Shown here: one piece after another, positions 36,355-45,859 of the stretch
Numbering within the stretch: the stretch's first letter is position 1
Layout: each line of letters begins with the position of its first letter
DNA from: Limimaricola sp.
GTDB lineage: Bacteria; Pseudomonadota; Alphaproteobacteria; Rhodobacterales; Rhodobacteraceae
Length of the DNA stretch: 64,000 bases
Direction of reading: 5' to 3'
Assembly: GCF_016125575.1 (NCBI RefSeq)
Contig: NZ_WGLM01000004.1
Span: 312,501-376,500, forward strand
The notes under the pieces: model-generated
What the model saw: the letters and a program-made list of their open reading frames with translations, nothing else
Told to the model about the DNA's origin: nothing
The model's database searches: none
Position numbers and translations under genes: made by a program

Positions 36355-37644
36355 GTGACGACACAGGCAACGGGCCACCCGATGAAACACCAACCTATCG
36401 CCGCGCCGCCAGAACAGGCCATCGCTGTTCGCCCTGCCGAGGCGCGGGTTGTTCCCGGCCCGCGCCCCGCATCTCCGGCGCAGCCGCTGACAGCACCTGC
36501 GCCGACACGGCAAGTCATCGCGCCGCCCGTCGGCCGCGCACGTCCGCGTCCCCGGCATCGGGTCGTGCTGGCCACATTCGTGATGCTGGTTCTTCTGCCC
36601 AGCCTTGCCGCCGGCCTTTACCTGTGGCGGGTCGCGGCGCCGCAATACGCCTCGACTGTCGGATTCTCGATTCGCAAGGAAGATGCGCCGTCAGCGGTCG
36701 ACCTGTTGGGCGGCTTCGCCTCTGTCTCGGGGTCGAGTGCTTCGGACGCCGACATGCTTTACGAATTCCTGCGGAGCCAGCAACTGGTCACCGATATCGA
36801 CGCGCAGGTGGACCTGCGCCAAATCTGGTCACGCCCGACGGGCGACCCCGTCTTTGCCTATCACGCGCCCGGCACCGTCGAAGATCTGCTGGCCTATTGG
36901 CGCCGCATGGTAGCCATACGCTACGAATCGCGCACCGGGTTGATCGAGGTGCGGGTTCTGGCCTTCGATCCTGCCGATGCCCGCCGCATCGCTAGTGCGA
37001 TCTTCGACAAGAGCACGACAATGATCAACGATCTCAATTCCAGCGCGCGCGAGGATGCGATCCGCTACGCCCGGTCCGAACTTTCCACCGCGGTCGAACG
37101 CCTGAAACAGGCCCGTCAGGCCGTCACGGCCTTTCGCAACGCCAACCAGATGGTCGATCCGTCCGCCGACATCCAGAGTCAGGCTAGCCTGCTGGGCGTC
37201 CTGCAAAATCAGCTTGCCTCGGCGATGATCGAACTGGATTTGCTGCAAGGCACCGTTCGGGAGGGTGATCTGCGGATGGTGCAGGCCCGGCGAAAGGTCA
37301 CCGCGATCGAGGATCGGATCACGGCAGAAAAGGCGCGGACTGGCGCAGGTCCCACCGCCACCGGCGACGGGGGCCTTGCCACGCTTGTGGGCGACTATGA
37401 ACGCCTGTCGGTCGACCGGGATTTCGCCGAGCGGTCATACGTTTCGGCGCTGGCGGCCTATGATGGTGCCGTTGCCGATGCCCAGCGCAAGAGTCGCTAC
37501 CTTGCCACCTATGTGGCCCCCACGCTCGCGCAAAAGGCAGAGTATCCACGCCGCAGCGTGCTGCTGGGCGGGCTTGCGGGGTTTCTGTTCTTGTCATGGT
37601 CGCTTGCCGTCCTGATGATCCATTCGCTCCGCGATCGCCGCTGA
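36355..37644 (+). CDS. kpsE: Capsule-type polysaccharide exporter, KpsE/CtrB-like inner-membrane adaptor
   Basis: 429 residues from GTG at 36355 (GAGG lies just before it; an ATG at 36382 is an alternative). A proline-rich cytoplasmic tail (1-60) precedes a membrane helix (about 68-90), a periplasmic Wzz-like domain with a long coiled-coil (about 215-330), and a second membrane helix near the C-terminus (RRSVLLGGLAGFLFLSW). This is the polysaccharide co-polymerase/adaptor layout that connects the ABC exporter to an outer-membrane channel. It precedes kpsT by eight bases. Confidence 0.88.
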   Translation: MTTQATGHPMKHQPIAAPPEQAIAVRPAEARVVPGPRPASPAQPLTAPAPTRQVIAPPVGRARPRPRHRVVLATFVMLVLLPSLAAGLYLWRVAAPQYASTVGFSIRKEDAPSAVDLLGGFASVSGSSASDADMLYEFLRSQQLVTDIDAQVDLRQIWSRPTGDPVFAYHAPGTVEDLLAYWRRMVAIRYESRTGLIEVRVLAFDPADARRIASAIFDKSTTMINDLNSSAREDAIRYARSELSTAVERLKQARQAVTAFRNANQMVDPSADIQSQASLLGVLQNQLASAMIELDLLQGTVREGDLRMVQARRKVTAIEDRITAEKARTGAGPTATGDGGLATLVGDYERLSVDRDFAERSYVSALAAYDGAVADAQRKSRYLATYVAPTLAQKAEYPRRSVLLGGLAGFLFLSWSLAVLMIHSLRDRR

Positions 37645-37652
37645 GGCGCGCG

Positions 37653-38309
37653 ATGATCCGGTTCGAAGGTCTGACAAAGGAATATGTCCGTGACGGACGG
37701 CGCAAGCTGGTCTGCCGGGACGTGTCCTTGGCGATCCCGGCTGGCCGTGTGGTGGCGCTTCTGGGCCGAAACGGTGCCGGCAAGTCGACACTGATGCGGA
37801 TGATCGCGGGAACCGAGGCGCCGACGGCGGGCCGCATTTCCTCGACCGGCAGCATTTCTTTTCCAGTGGGTTTCGCGGGATCGTTCCATGCCGACCTTAC
37901 CGGCGTTCAGAACACGCGTTTCGTCGCGCGAGTCTATGGCGTCGATTCCGATGCCCTCGTCGCCTTCGTCGAAGATTTTGCCGAATTGGGCGTGCATTTC
38001 CGCCTGCCCTTCAGCACCTATTCCGCCGGCATGCGATCGCGCCTGACCTTCGGCGTCTCGATGGGCATCGCTTTCGATACCTACCTTGTCGACGAGATTA
38101 CGGCGGTCGGCGACGCCGCGTTTCGCGCCCGCAGCCAGACGATGTTCGAGGATCGGCTATCGCGAGCGGGTGCCATCTTGGCAACCCACGCGATGGGGCA
38201 GGTCCGCAGCCTCTGCGATGCCGCCATCGTGCTGGAAGCCGGCAAGCTGACATGGTTCGACGATGTCGAGGCCGCCATCGCGCAGCACGAGCGCAACTTG
38301 CTGGGATAG
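37653..38309 (+). CDS. kpsT: Capsule-type polysaccharide ABC exporter, ATPase
   Basis: 218 residues from the ATG at 37653. Walker A GRNGAGKST is at 38-46, the ABC signature is the divergent YSAGMRSRLTFG, Walker B with the catalytic glutamate is YLVDEIT, and the switch histidine is in ATHAMGQ. The substitution in the signature (YSAGM for LSGGQ) is typical of KpsT/CtrD/RfbE-type exporters. It drives export of the polysaccharide through the permease encoded divergently at 35.4-36.3 kb. Confidence 0.93.
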   Translation: MIRFEGLTKEYVRDGRRKLVCRDVSLAIPAGRVVALLGRNGAGKSTLMRMIAGTEAPTAGRISSTGSISFPVGFAGSFHADLTGVQNTRFVARVYGVDSDALVAFVEDFAELGVHFRLPFSTYSAGMRSRLTFGVSMGIAFDTYLVDEITAVGDAAFRARSQTMFEDRLSRAGAILATHAMGQVRSLCDAAIVLEAGKLTWFDDVEAAIAQHERNLLG

Positions 38310-38446
38310 GTCACTCGGGCCGTGCCCGCCGGCACTTCGAATTGTCGATAATCGCCGCATTTCCGTCACCCTGTTGGCCCTGCGCATGACGTCCAGCCGC
38401 GCGCAAGATACCCGCGATTGCCGTGGTGGGCGTCGAAGGGGGTCTT

Positions 38447-41140
38447 GTGAGCTACTTCACAAAGGTCGGGAGCTATGCCGACGGACCAGCGGCCAGCCTT
38501 GTCTCGATGACCGGGGTGGCCACCTTCATGACGTCCACTGGCCCGGCGGTCTTTACCGGCAGCGCGCAGGGCGGCGGCGTGATGGCGTGGCAAACGCTCG
38601 GGGCGCTGCGCGTGATCGACCGGATCGATTTCGGCCCGCCCGCGGGCATGGCCGCACCAACCCGGATCGAGACCGCTAACATCGGCGGCCAGACTGTCCT
38701 TCTGACCTACGGGCAGGCTGCCGCCGGTGTCCTCTGCGCCACGATAGCGGCAGATGGCACCCTCTCGGCGGCCCAGACGATGGCGATCGGGTCGGGGCGG
38801 GTGTTGGCTCTGCAGCAGATCGGCGCTGCCTTCTACACCGTTTCTGCCGATGTCGCCGGGATCGAGGCATGGTTGCCCGACGGCAACGGCAACTTCAGCC
38901 TGCGCGGGCAGACGCCGCTGGGCACTGCGGGGATGGATCTGCTGGATCTGGCCGACGCCCAAGTAGGCGGCGCGGACTACCTGCTGGCCATCTCGACCAC
39001 CTCCAACAGCGTCACATGCTTTGCCGCAACAGCCGACGGGGCATTGACGCAGACAGCCCGGCTTGGCGCCGTCGATGCCCTGCCCATCGCAACGCCGACG
39101 CGGATCGAAAGCACGACACTGGCGGGCCAGGCCTATGCAATCGTGGCTTCAGCCGCGAGCAGTTCGGTCACTGTTCTGGCGGTGGGGGACGATGGCAGCC
39201 TGACCGCGACCGACCAGGTGAACGACACGCTGACAACCCGGTTTCAGGGCGTCACGGCCCTGGCGACCGCGACCGTTGGCGCGCGTGTCTATGTCGTTGC
39301 CGGTGGCGCCGATGACGGGCTAAGCCTGATGACGCTGCTGCCCAACGGCCGTCTGCTGCATCTCGAATCCATCGCCGACACGACAGCAACGGCGCTGAGC
39401 CATATCAGCGCGCTCAGCACGGCCGTGCATGACGGATTGATCGATGTTTTTGCAACGTCTTCCGTCGATGCCCGGTTGACCCGCCTGACGGTCGATCCGG
39501 GGCAGGCGGGCCTTGTCCTGACCGCGCCTGATAGCGGTGCCAGTCTGAACGGTGGCGACGGCGCCGATATCCTGATGGGCGGCGCCGGCACCGATCAGCT
39601 GCTGGGCGGCAGCGGCGCCGACGTGCTGATCGATGGCGCCGGGCAGGACAGCCTGTGGGGCGGGGCGGGCGCCGATGTCTTTGTCTTTCAGGCAGATGGG
39701 GCGGATGACTGGGTGATGGACTATCAGCTGGGCATCGACCGGCTGGACCTGTCCGCGCTGGGCCCGCTTTACACGCTCGGGGCCGTCAGCATCTCCCAGA
39801 CGGCCAGCGGTGCCGACCTGACCTTTGCAGGTGAAACCGTCCATCTCCTCGCGGCCGATGGCAAACCCATTGCGCCCGCCAGTTTTACACTGTCCGATCT
39901 GACCGATCTCTGGCACGTGACCGTGCCGTCCCAAACCGCGCGGACCACCCCCGCGGCCCTGATCCCCGGCGCCACGCTGGGCGGCGCCACGGCTAGCCGT
40001 CATTTGATCGGCGATAATGGCCCTGAAAACCTGCTCGGCCGCGCCGCCGAACATGACGCGATCTCGGGCATGGATGGAAATGACGTGTTGCGCGGTGAAG
40101 GGATGGAGGCGGCCTTCGACATCGCCGCCGCCACGACCTATCGGATTTTCGAAGCGGTGCTGGACCGCGCCCCGAACTATGCCGGTTATGTCAACTGGAC
40201 CAACCAGATCATGGCCGGGCACGATATGCTGAGCATCGTCAGCGGGTTTACCGCCTCGCCTGAATTCCAGAACAAATACGGTGACACCGACAATACCGGG
40301 TTCGTTACGCTGCTCTTCAACAACGTGCTGGGGCGCGAACCCGGTGCCAACCTTGCCGCCTACACATACGCATTGGAAAGTGGCGCCCAAAGCCGCGAAC
40401 AGATGGTGCTGTCCTTCGTCGACAGTCAGGAATTCATCAACGCCACGGCTTGGCGCAGTCTGGAATTCAGCCGTGCAGGCGCGCAGGCCAGCTGGACCGA
40501 CGATGTCTACCGCGTCTTCCTCGCCACGCTTGGCCGCGAACCGCAAGAGGCGGCGCTGCGGGCCAATACCATGGCGCTGGCCAATGGGCGCAGCCTTGAC
40601 GCGATCGTGCACGATTTCACCGTCTCAGCCGAATTCACCCAGAAATACGGTTCGACCACGAACACGGCATTCGTGACCCTCCTTTACGAAAACGTGCTGC
40701 ATCGCGCGCCCGGCGCGGGGTTGTCGGGCTGGGTTGATGCACTCGACACCGGACGGCAGACGCGCGAGCAGGTGGTGCAGGGCTTTGCCCAAAGCCAGGA
40801 ATTTATCAACGCCACAACGGCCCCGCTGACTGCGTTGATGCACACGATCTGCCATGATGACGTGTTGGCGGGTGGAAACGGAAACGACATCCTGTTTGGC
40901 GGGTTCGGCGCCGATACCTTTGTCTTCGCCGCTGCCGAGACGGGCAACGACACAGTCGTCGGGCTGGAGCGGTGGGATACCGTCGCGCTGACCGGCTTTG
41001 GCTATGCCGATGCCACGGTGGCGCTGACCCACATGGCGCAAGTCGGGCCGGATGTCGTGTTTACCGATGCCGGCCACAGCGTGACCTTCCTCGACACTGC
41101 CCTGCAAGACATCCAAACCGACATGATCGCGCTGGGCTGA
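38447..41140 (+). CDS. Secreted protein with N-terminal propeller-like repeats, RTX motifs and two DUF4214 domains
   Basis: About 897 residues from GTG at 38447 (GAAGGGGG just upstream; an earlier GTG at 38423 lacks a good site). Residues 1-360 have repeating beta-rich segments with a spacing that suggests a beta-propeller. Residues about 368-414 hold RTX nonapeptides (GGAGTDQLL, GGSGADVLI, GGAGADVFVF). Two DUF4214-like units follow, near 562-668 and 685-790, each with a KYGxTxNTxFVTLLxxNVLxRxP core. A last RTX motif (GGNGNDILFGGFGADTF) is near 803-830. No signal peptide is seen; RTX repeats at the C-terminus point to type I secretion. It lies between the exporter and gmd genes. Confidence 0.85.
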   Translation: MSYFTKVGSYADGPAASLVSMTGVATFMTSTGPAVFTGSAQGGGVMAWQTLGALRVIDRIDFGPPAGMAAPTRIETANIGGQTVLLTYGQAAAGVLCATIAADGTLSAAQTMAIGSGRVLALQQIGAAFYTVSADVAGIEAWLPDGNGNFSLRGQTPLGTAGMDLLDLADAQVGGADYLLAISTTSNSVTCFAATADGALTQTARLGAVDALPIATPTRIESTTLAGQAYAIVASAASSSVTVLAVGDDGSLTATDQVNDTLTTRFQGVTALATATVGARVYVVAGGADDGLSLMTLLPNGRLLHLESIADTTATALSHISALSTAVHDGLIDVFATSSVDARLTRLTVDPGQAGLVLTAPDSGASLNGGDGADILMGGAGTDQLLGGSGADVLIDGAGQDSLWGGAGADVFVFQADGADDWVMDYQLGIDRLDLSALGPLYTLGAVSISQTASGADLTFAGETVHLLAADGKPIAPASFTLSDLTDLWHVTVPSQTARTTPAALIPGATLGGATASRHLIGDNGPENLLGRAAEHDAISGMDGNDVLRGEGMEAAFDIAAATTYRIFEAVLDRAPNYAGYVNWTNQIMAGHDMLSIVSGFTASPEFQNKYGDTDNTGFVTLLFNNVLGREPGANLAAYTYALESGAQSREQMVLSFVDSQEFINATAWRSLEFSRAGAQASWTDDVYRVFLATLGREPQEAALRANTMALANGRSLDAIVHDFTVSAEFTQKYGSTTNTAFVTLLYENVLHRAPGAGLSGWVDALDTGRQTREQVVQGFAQSQEFINATTAPLTALMHTICHDDVLAGGNGNDILFGGFGADTFVFAAAETGNDTVVGLERWDTVALTGFGYADATVALTHMAQVGPDVVFTDAGHSVTFLDTALQDIQTDMIALG

Positions 41141-41276
41141 AGGGTCAACGCATGGACGATGGCGAAATGCACATGCCCGTTCAGCATATGTTCACCACCC
41201 TCGTGTGTTCTTGCCCCGATGAAACCGAAGGGCGGCACCGCCCGGAAACGGACAGCCGAGGGGGGCGAAAGGACAG

Positions 41277-42290
41277 ATGAAGTCAGCGATGATTACCGGC
41301 ATCACCGGACAGGATGGCGCCTATCTGGCGCGGCTGCTGCTGAAGAAGGGTTATATCGTGCACGGCGCCTTGCGCCGCAGCGCTCAGCCCGCGTTGACCC
41401 GGCTGCAGGCGCTGGGCATTGCAGGGAAGGTCCAGCTGCACGATTTCGACCTTTGCGACGAAAACAGCATCCTGCGGCTGGTGCGCGACGTGAAGGTGGA
41501 CGAGTTCTATAACCTCGCGGCGCAAAGTTTTGTCGGCGCGTCATGGGACGTGCCCGTCTTCACCTCGGACGCCAACGCGATGGGTGTGGTGCGCATCCTC
41601 GACGCGCTGCGCACCTTCGCGCCCCAAACGCGTTATTACCAGGCCTCGACGTCCGAGATGTTCGGCTGCGTGCGCGAAGTCCCGCAGCGTGAGACCACCG
41701 CGCTTTATCCACGCTCGCCCTATGGTGTGGCAAAGGTTTACGGCCATTACATCACTGGCAATTATCGCGAATCGTTCGGGATGCATGCCTCTTCCGGCAT
41801 CCTGTTCAACCACGAATCGCCCCTGCGCGGGGCCGAGTTCGTAACCCGCAAGATTACGCTTGGTCTTTCAAGACTGGCCCGTGGCGGGACAGATCCGCTG
41901 GTTCTGGGCAATCTTGATGCACAGCGCGACTGGGGCTTTGCCGGCGACTATGTCGAGGGCATGTGGCGGATGCTGCAACAGGACCAGCCCGACGATTACG
42001 TATTGGCAACCGGCGTCACGACCCCGATCCGCGATTTCGTCAGCCATGCGGCCGAGGCGTTGGGAATGCGGCTGGAATGGACGGGGCAGGGCACGCAGGC
42101 AAAGGCCGATGATCGCATTACCGGCAAGCGCATCGTCGAGGTTAGCGAACGGTTCTTTCGTCCGGCCGAGGTGGACCTGCTGATTGGCGATCCGGCCAAG
42201 GCGCAACGCAGCCTTGGCTGGCGGGCGACCGTCGGTGTCAGAGAACTGGCCACGATGATGGCGCGGGCCGACTACGATGCGGCTGCCTGA
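41277..42290 (+). CDS. gmd: GDP-mannose 4,6-dehydratase
   Basis: 337 residues, slightly short for the family. The NAD(P) loop is GITGQDGAYLARLL near 8-20, the catalytic serine/threonine region is STSEMFG, and the YxxxK pair is in SPYGVAKVYGHY. It makes GDP-4-keto-6-deoxymannose, the precursor of GDP-fucose, GDP-rhamnose, GDP-perosamine and related sugars. No epimerase or reductase partner is in this locus, so the final sugar cannot be named. Its start overlaps a short upstream frame, and its last bases overlap the next gene's start. Confidence 0.95.
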   Translation: MKSAMITGITGQDGAYLARLLLKKGYIVHGALRRSAQPALTRLQALGIAGKVQLHDFDLCDENSILRLVRDVKVDEFYNLAAQSFVGASWDVPVFTSDANAMGVVRILDALRTFAPQTRYYQASTSEMFGCVREVPQRETTALYPRSPYGVAKVYGHYITGNYRESFGMHASSGILFNHESPLRGAEFVTRKITLGLSRLARGGTDPLVLGNLDAQRDWGFAGDYVEGMWRMLQQDQPDDYVLATGVTTPIRDFVSHAAEALGMRLEWTGQGTQAKADDRITGKRIVEVSERFFRPAEVDLLIGDPAKAQRSLGWRATVGVRELATMMARADYDAAA

Positions 42291-44835
42291 CATGATGGCG
42301 GCGCCCTTGCATTCGGAATACCGCAAGCTGCGTGCCGCCGCCGGGGCCATTGCGCGCAAGGCCGGGTTGCACCGCGGGCCCTATCGCGGCCATGTGGACG
42401 GTCTTAGGGGTGATACGATCCAGGGTTGGGTGGTGCACGTCTCCGACCAAGAGGGCGGCCTGAAGGTGGGCCTCTACCTGCGTGACGGACTGATTGACAC
42501 TGCACTGGCCAACCTGATGCGCGCCGATGTTGATGCCGCCGGGATCGGCGATGGGCGCTGTGGCTTTGCCTTTCGACTGACCCCGCCGATGATGGAAATG
42601 ATCGCGCGGGCGGGCGGCCGCGTCAGCATCCGTGTGATGAACGGTGCGGGCTACCGGCTGGGTGACTGCGCTGTTTGCCCCGCCATCGGGCCCGTCGTGG
42701 ACGCCGGCCCGCGAGACCCCGTCAAGGCCGACCGGCTTTCCGCCTGTCGCAAGGTGGCAGACGGCCTCTTGATGCTGTCCTCCCTGATCGACTCCATCGG
42801 GAGCGAGCAAAGCCAGTCAACGCCCCCGCCGCTCGAACGGCATGGCGCGCTTTTCTCTCACCGCTCGCCCGCGCCACCGGGCCAGCCGGACATGGCCAAT
42901 CCCACGGCGCTGCCCGGCTATCTGGACTACACCCGCTTCCGCTACCGGCAGGACGGGCGTTTTCCCTGCGATGCCGACCCCGACGAGGTGGCGCACTTCC
43001 TCGATTGGTATCTCGCCGGCTACAGCGTGATGCGCAATGGACTGCGCGTCCCGCTGTCGCGCGACCTGATCGCCTGGCTGAACGCGGATATCGTGATCGG
43101 TGGCTTTCGGGCAAAGCTTAGCCGTATCCTGTGGGGGCGGCTCATGCGCAACCCCGCGTTGCGCGCTGAAATGGACCTCGACAATCCGCATTGGCAGTCT
43201 CGAGTGCTTTTCTGGTGGGCATGGCATGAGGCGCACGTGCTGCATGTCGAGGATTGCCTTGTTACCCCTGCGCAGCAGGCCGCGCTGCGCGCCGTGCCCT
43301 CCGAGCGCGCCGGTCAGCCTTTTGCGCTGTCGATCTTCATGGATCACCATTTCGCCGCCAACCCGCAGCTGCATTTTCTTGATGGCACCAAAGCCGAGGA
43401 CCGCAAGACCTATTACCTGCTGTTGATGGTCGCCGCCGCCGCGCGACCCGACATCCTGCGATACCTTCCACCAGAGCCGGTACAGAGCCTGCTTGCGCCG
43501 GATGGCGGCCAGCCCTCGGCCTTCGATGGCTTCGTTCGGGCCCTGACCGGGCAGAAACGGGGGCCGCGGCTGACCGCGCCGAGCTATGCCGCAGCGCTAC
43601 GCCAGCGCGGCTTTGATCTGGCGACGGGCAGCTTTCTGTCGGTGACGTCAGAGGGCCATCGGCTCGAGGCGGCGGCGTTGCCCCGTCCGCCCGGCAGGCC
43701 GGAGGTGGATGTCCAGATCATCGGGCCGCTGCGCAAGGCCTCGGGGCTGGGGCAGGCCGCACGGCTTTCTGCTGCCGTCCTCGACCGCACGGAATTCAGC
43801 GTCAACCATGTCGATTTCGGCCTTGATAATCCGGCGCCCGAAGGGTTTTCGCGGGAGCGGGACCTGTCAGGATTCCATCGCGCCAAGGTCAACCTGATTC
43901 ACCTCAACGCCGAGTCGATTCCGCTGGCCTTTGCCTATGGCCCCGACGTGTTTTCCGACGCCTACAATATCGGCTATTTCTTTTGGGAGCTTGATACCCC
44001 GGCGGCCTGCCACTTCCTTGGAATGAACCTGCTGGACGAGATCTGGGTCTCGAGCGCCTATGGCGTTTCCATCTACCGCCCGCACACAGCCCGGCCCGTC
44101 ACCAATGTCGGCATGACATTTGAAGAGCCCGGCCCCGTAGACCGGGCCGCCGCGCGCCGGGCCATCGACAGGCGCTTTCACCTGAAGGGGCACGAATTTC
44201 TCTGTCTTGTCGCTTTCGACAGCTTCTCCTTCGTGCAGCGCAAGAACCCGCTGGGCGTTCTTCGTGCCTTCCTCGCGGCCTTTCCGAACGACCCCGATGC
44301 CCGACTGATCGTCAAGACCCAGAACCGCGACAGCGTGACCGACCCGGTCCAACAGCGGATCTGGGCCGAGGTCATGGCGATGGCCGCCTCCGACCCGCGC
44401 ATCCTTATCGTCAACGAGACGATGCCTTACGACGCGCTGATTCAGCTCAAGGCCGCGGCCGATTGCTACATCTCGCTGCATCGTTCCGAAGGATGGGGAT
44501 TCGGCATGATCGAAGCGATGAACCTGGGTGTGCCAGTGCTGTGTTCGGCCTATTCCGGTAATCTGGAGTTCTGCAACGACCAGACCGCGTGGCTGGTCGA
44601 CTGTCACGAAACTGCGCTTGGCCCCGACGATTATATCTTCGTCCGGCCCGGCCAGAAATGGGCCGAACCGGACATTGCCAGCGCCGCCAGGCAGCTTCGC
44701 CGGCTGCGCGCCGATGCCATTGGCCGTGCCGCTCGCGCGGCCAAGGCGCGTGACCATGTTTTCACACATTTCGGACCGCAGATTATTGCCGCGCGCTACG
44801 CCGCACGGCTCTCTGCGATCCTTGCGGATCGGTAA
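42277..44835 (+). CDS. Large GT4-type glycosyltransferase with a novel N-terminal half
   Basis: 852 residues from the ATG at 42277, which overlaps gmd by 14 bases; an ATG pair at 42292 is an alternative. Residues about 35-115 look like a beta-sandwich module frequent in Rhodobacteraceae sugar-locus proteins (GHVDGLRGDTIQGWVV ... GFAFRL). A helical middle (about 205-450) is unlike known domains to my eye. The C-terminal half (about 475-850) is a GT4 fold, with GLGQAARLSA, LHRSEGWGFGMIEAMNLGVP and an EX7E-type motif. It probably adds a sugar in the polysaccharide made here. Confidence 0.8.
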   Translation: MRLPDMMAAPLHSEYRKLRAAAGAIARKAGLHRGPYRGHVDGLRGDTIQGWVVHVSDQEGGLKVGLYLRDGLIDTALANLMRADVDAAGIGDGRCGFAFRLTPPMMEMIARAGGRVSIRVMNGAGYRLGDCAVCPAIGPVVDAGPRDPVKADRLSACRKVADGLLMLSSLIDSIGSEQSQSTPPPLERHGALFSHRSPAPPGQPDMANPTALPGYLDYTRFRYRQDGRFPCDADPDEVAHFLDWYLAGYSVMRNGLRVPLSRDLIAWLNADIVIGGFRAKLSRILWGRLMRNPALRAEMDLDNPHWQSRVLFWWAWHEAHVLHVEDCLVTPAQQAALRAVPSERAGQPFALSIFMDHHFAANPQLHFLDGTKAEDRKTYYLLLMVAAAARPDILRYLPPEPVQSLLAPDGGQPSAFDGFVRALTGQKRGPRLTAPSYAAALRQRGFDLATGSFLSVTSEGHRLEAAALPRPPGRPEVDVQIIGPLRKASGLGQAARLSAAVLDRTEFSVNHVDFGLDNPAPEGFSRERDLSGFHRAKVNLIHLNAESIPLAFAYGPDVFSDAYNIGYFFWELDTPAACHFLGMNLLDEIWVSSAYGVSIYRPHTARPVTNVGMTFEEPGPVDRAAARRAIDRRFHLKGHEFLCLVAFDSFSFVQRKNPLGVLRAFLAAFPNDPDARLIVKTQNRDSVTDPVQQRIWAEVMAMAASDPRILIVNETMPYDALIQLKAAADCYISLHRSEGWGFGMIEAMNLGVPVLCSAYSGNLEFCNDQTAWLVDCHETALGPDDYIFVRPGQKWAEPDIASAARQLRRLRADAIGRAARAAKARDHVFTHFGPQIIAARYAARLSAILADR

Positions 44836-44945
44836 GACCCTCGATGGCCAGCGGCGAGACCACGCCCGGCCCAATACGTTGGCGCCTCGTGGCGCCCAGG
44901 GCGGCTACGCCGATCGCGCGGCCGTCGGAAGGGAGTAAGGGACAA

Positions 44946-45773
44946 ATGGATTATGTCGTCGGAATCAGCTGGCCGCGCAGTGGTCACCATATGCTGGTGC
45001 GCCTCCTGACGGCCTATTTCGGCCCAGATTTCGGGTATTGCGACTTTTACGGCAAGGGCGATTGCTGTCGCCGCGTTCCTTGCGTTTGTGCCGGTCAGGT
45101 GAACCTGACCAAGAACCATGATTTCGATTTGTCCGTGCCGCAGGTCGCTGGGCAGAAATACCTTGTCCAGTATCGCGATTTCGTCCCCTCGGTCATATCG
45201 AACTTTGAACTTCACGTCCTCAACGGCAACCCCGACACGCCGCTTTCCTTTCGGCGCTTTGCCAGCCTTCAATTCGACCGCTACCGCGATTTTGCGGCGA
45301 AGTGGCTGGAATCGGACTTCGCCAAACGTCAGCTATGCGTCGACTATGCCTCGCTTGTCGCGGACACGCCGCGCGTCATGAGCCAGGTGGTGGGCTGGCT
45401 CGCCCCCGAACGCCCGCGCGATGCAGAGCGGATCGACAACGCGATCAGGATGATCGACGGGGAAAAGATCGAGACGCGGCAGGTCCGGCGGCTGAAGAAT
45501 GCCGGCGTTCATCCGCCACGACAGGTGGCCGCGTTCCGCCATGCAACGCCGGGCCTGCTGGACCAACTTGGCCGGCTCCGCCTGCGTCGGGCCGAGGTGA
45601 TCGAGGCCTTCGAGCGCCTTTTGGGTCGGCCGCCCCGGGAAGAGGCGATGCTGGGCTTCCAATGCCTCGAATCGCTCGATCGACTTCAGGAAGAGATAAT
45701 GCGCGCACCGGAATTCCGGACCCGCGCACGGCCAAGTGCGTTCGCGCAAACACCAGGCAAACGCCTTTCCTAA
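44946..45773 (+). CDS. Sulfotransferase-like protein with a cysteine cluster
   Basis: 275 residues from the ATG at 44946, preceded by AAGGG; the longer frame starts before this without a ribosome site. SWPRSGHHMLVRLL (8-21) is the 5'-phosphosulfate-binding loop of PAPS-dependent sulfotransferases. Immediately after, Cys32, Cys40, Cys41, Cys46 and Cys48 form a cluster that is not part of the normal catalytic domain and may bind a metal. It is the last gene of the polysaccharide locus, so sulfation of the exported glycan is a reasonable inference. Confidence 0.75.
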   Translation: MDYVVGISWPRSGHHMLVRLLTAYFGPDFGYCDFYGKGDCCRRVPCVCAGQVNLTKNHDFDLSVPQVAGQKYLVQYRDFVPSVISNFELHVLNGNPDTPLSFRRFASLQFDRYRDFAAKWLESDFAKRQLCVDYASLVADTPRVMSQVVGWLAPERPRDAERIDNAIRMIDGEKIETRQVRRLKNAGVHPPRQVAAFRHATPGLLDQLGRLRLRRAEVIEAFERLLGRPPREEAMLGFQCLESLDRLQEEIMRAPEFRTRARPSAFAQTPGKRLS

Positions 45774-45859
45774 GCACATGGTCGAAAGCATCTGTCGTGA
45801 GGCACGCCGCCGCGCCGGTCTGCGCCTTGGCCAGCCGGCCTACCAGTCTGCCCGATCCT

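Noticed and set aside
39320-40612. A 430-residue open frame antisense to the RTX gene
   Set aside because: The RTX and DUF4214 domains are on the plus strand; the antisense frame shows no domain.
41152-41280. A 42-codon frame whose stop overlaps the gmd start (ATGA)
   Set aside because: It has a plausible coupling arrangement but no recognised family, no clear ribosome site and a composition like the surrounding spacer; not annotated as a gene.
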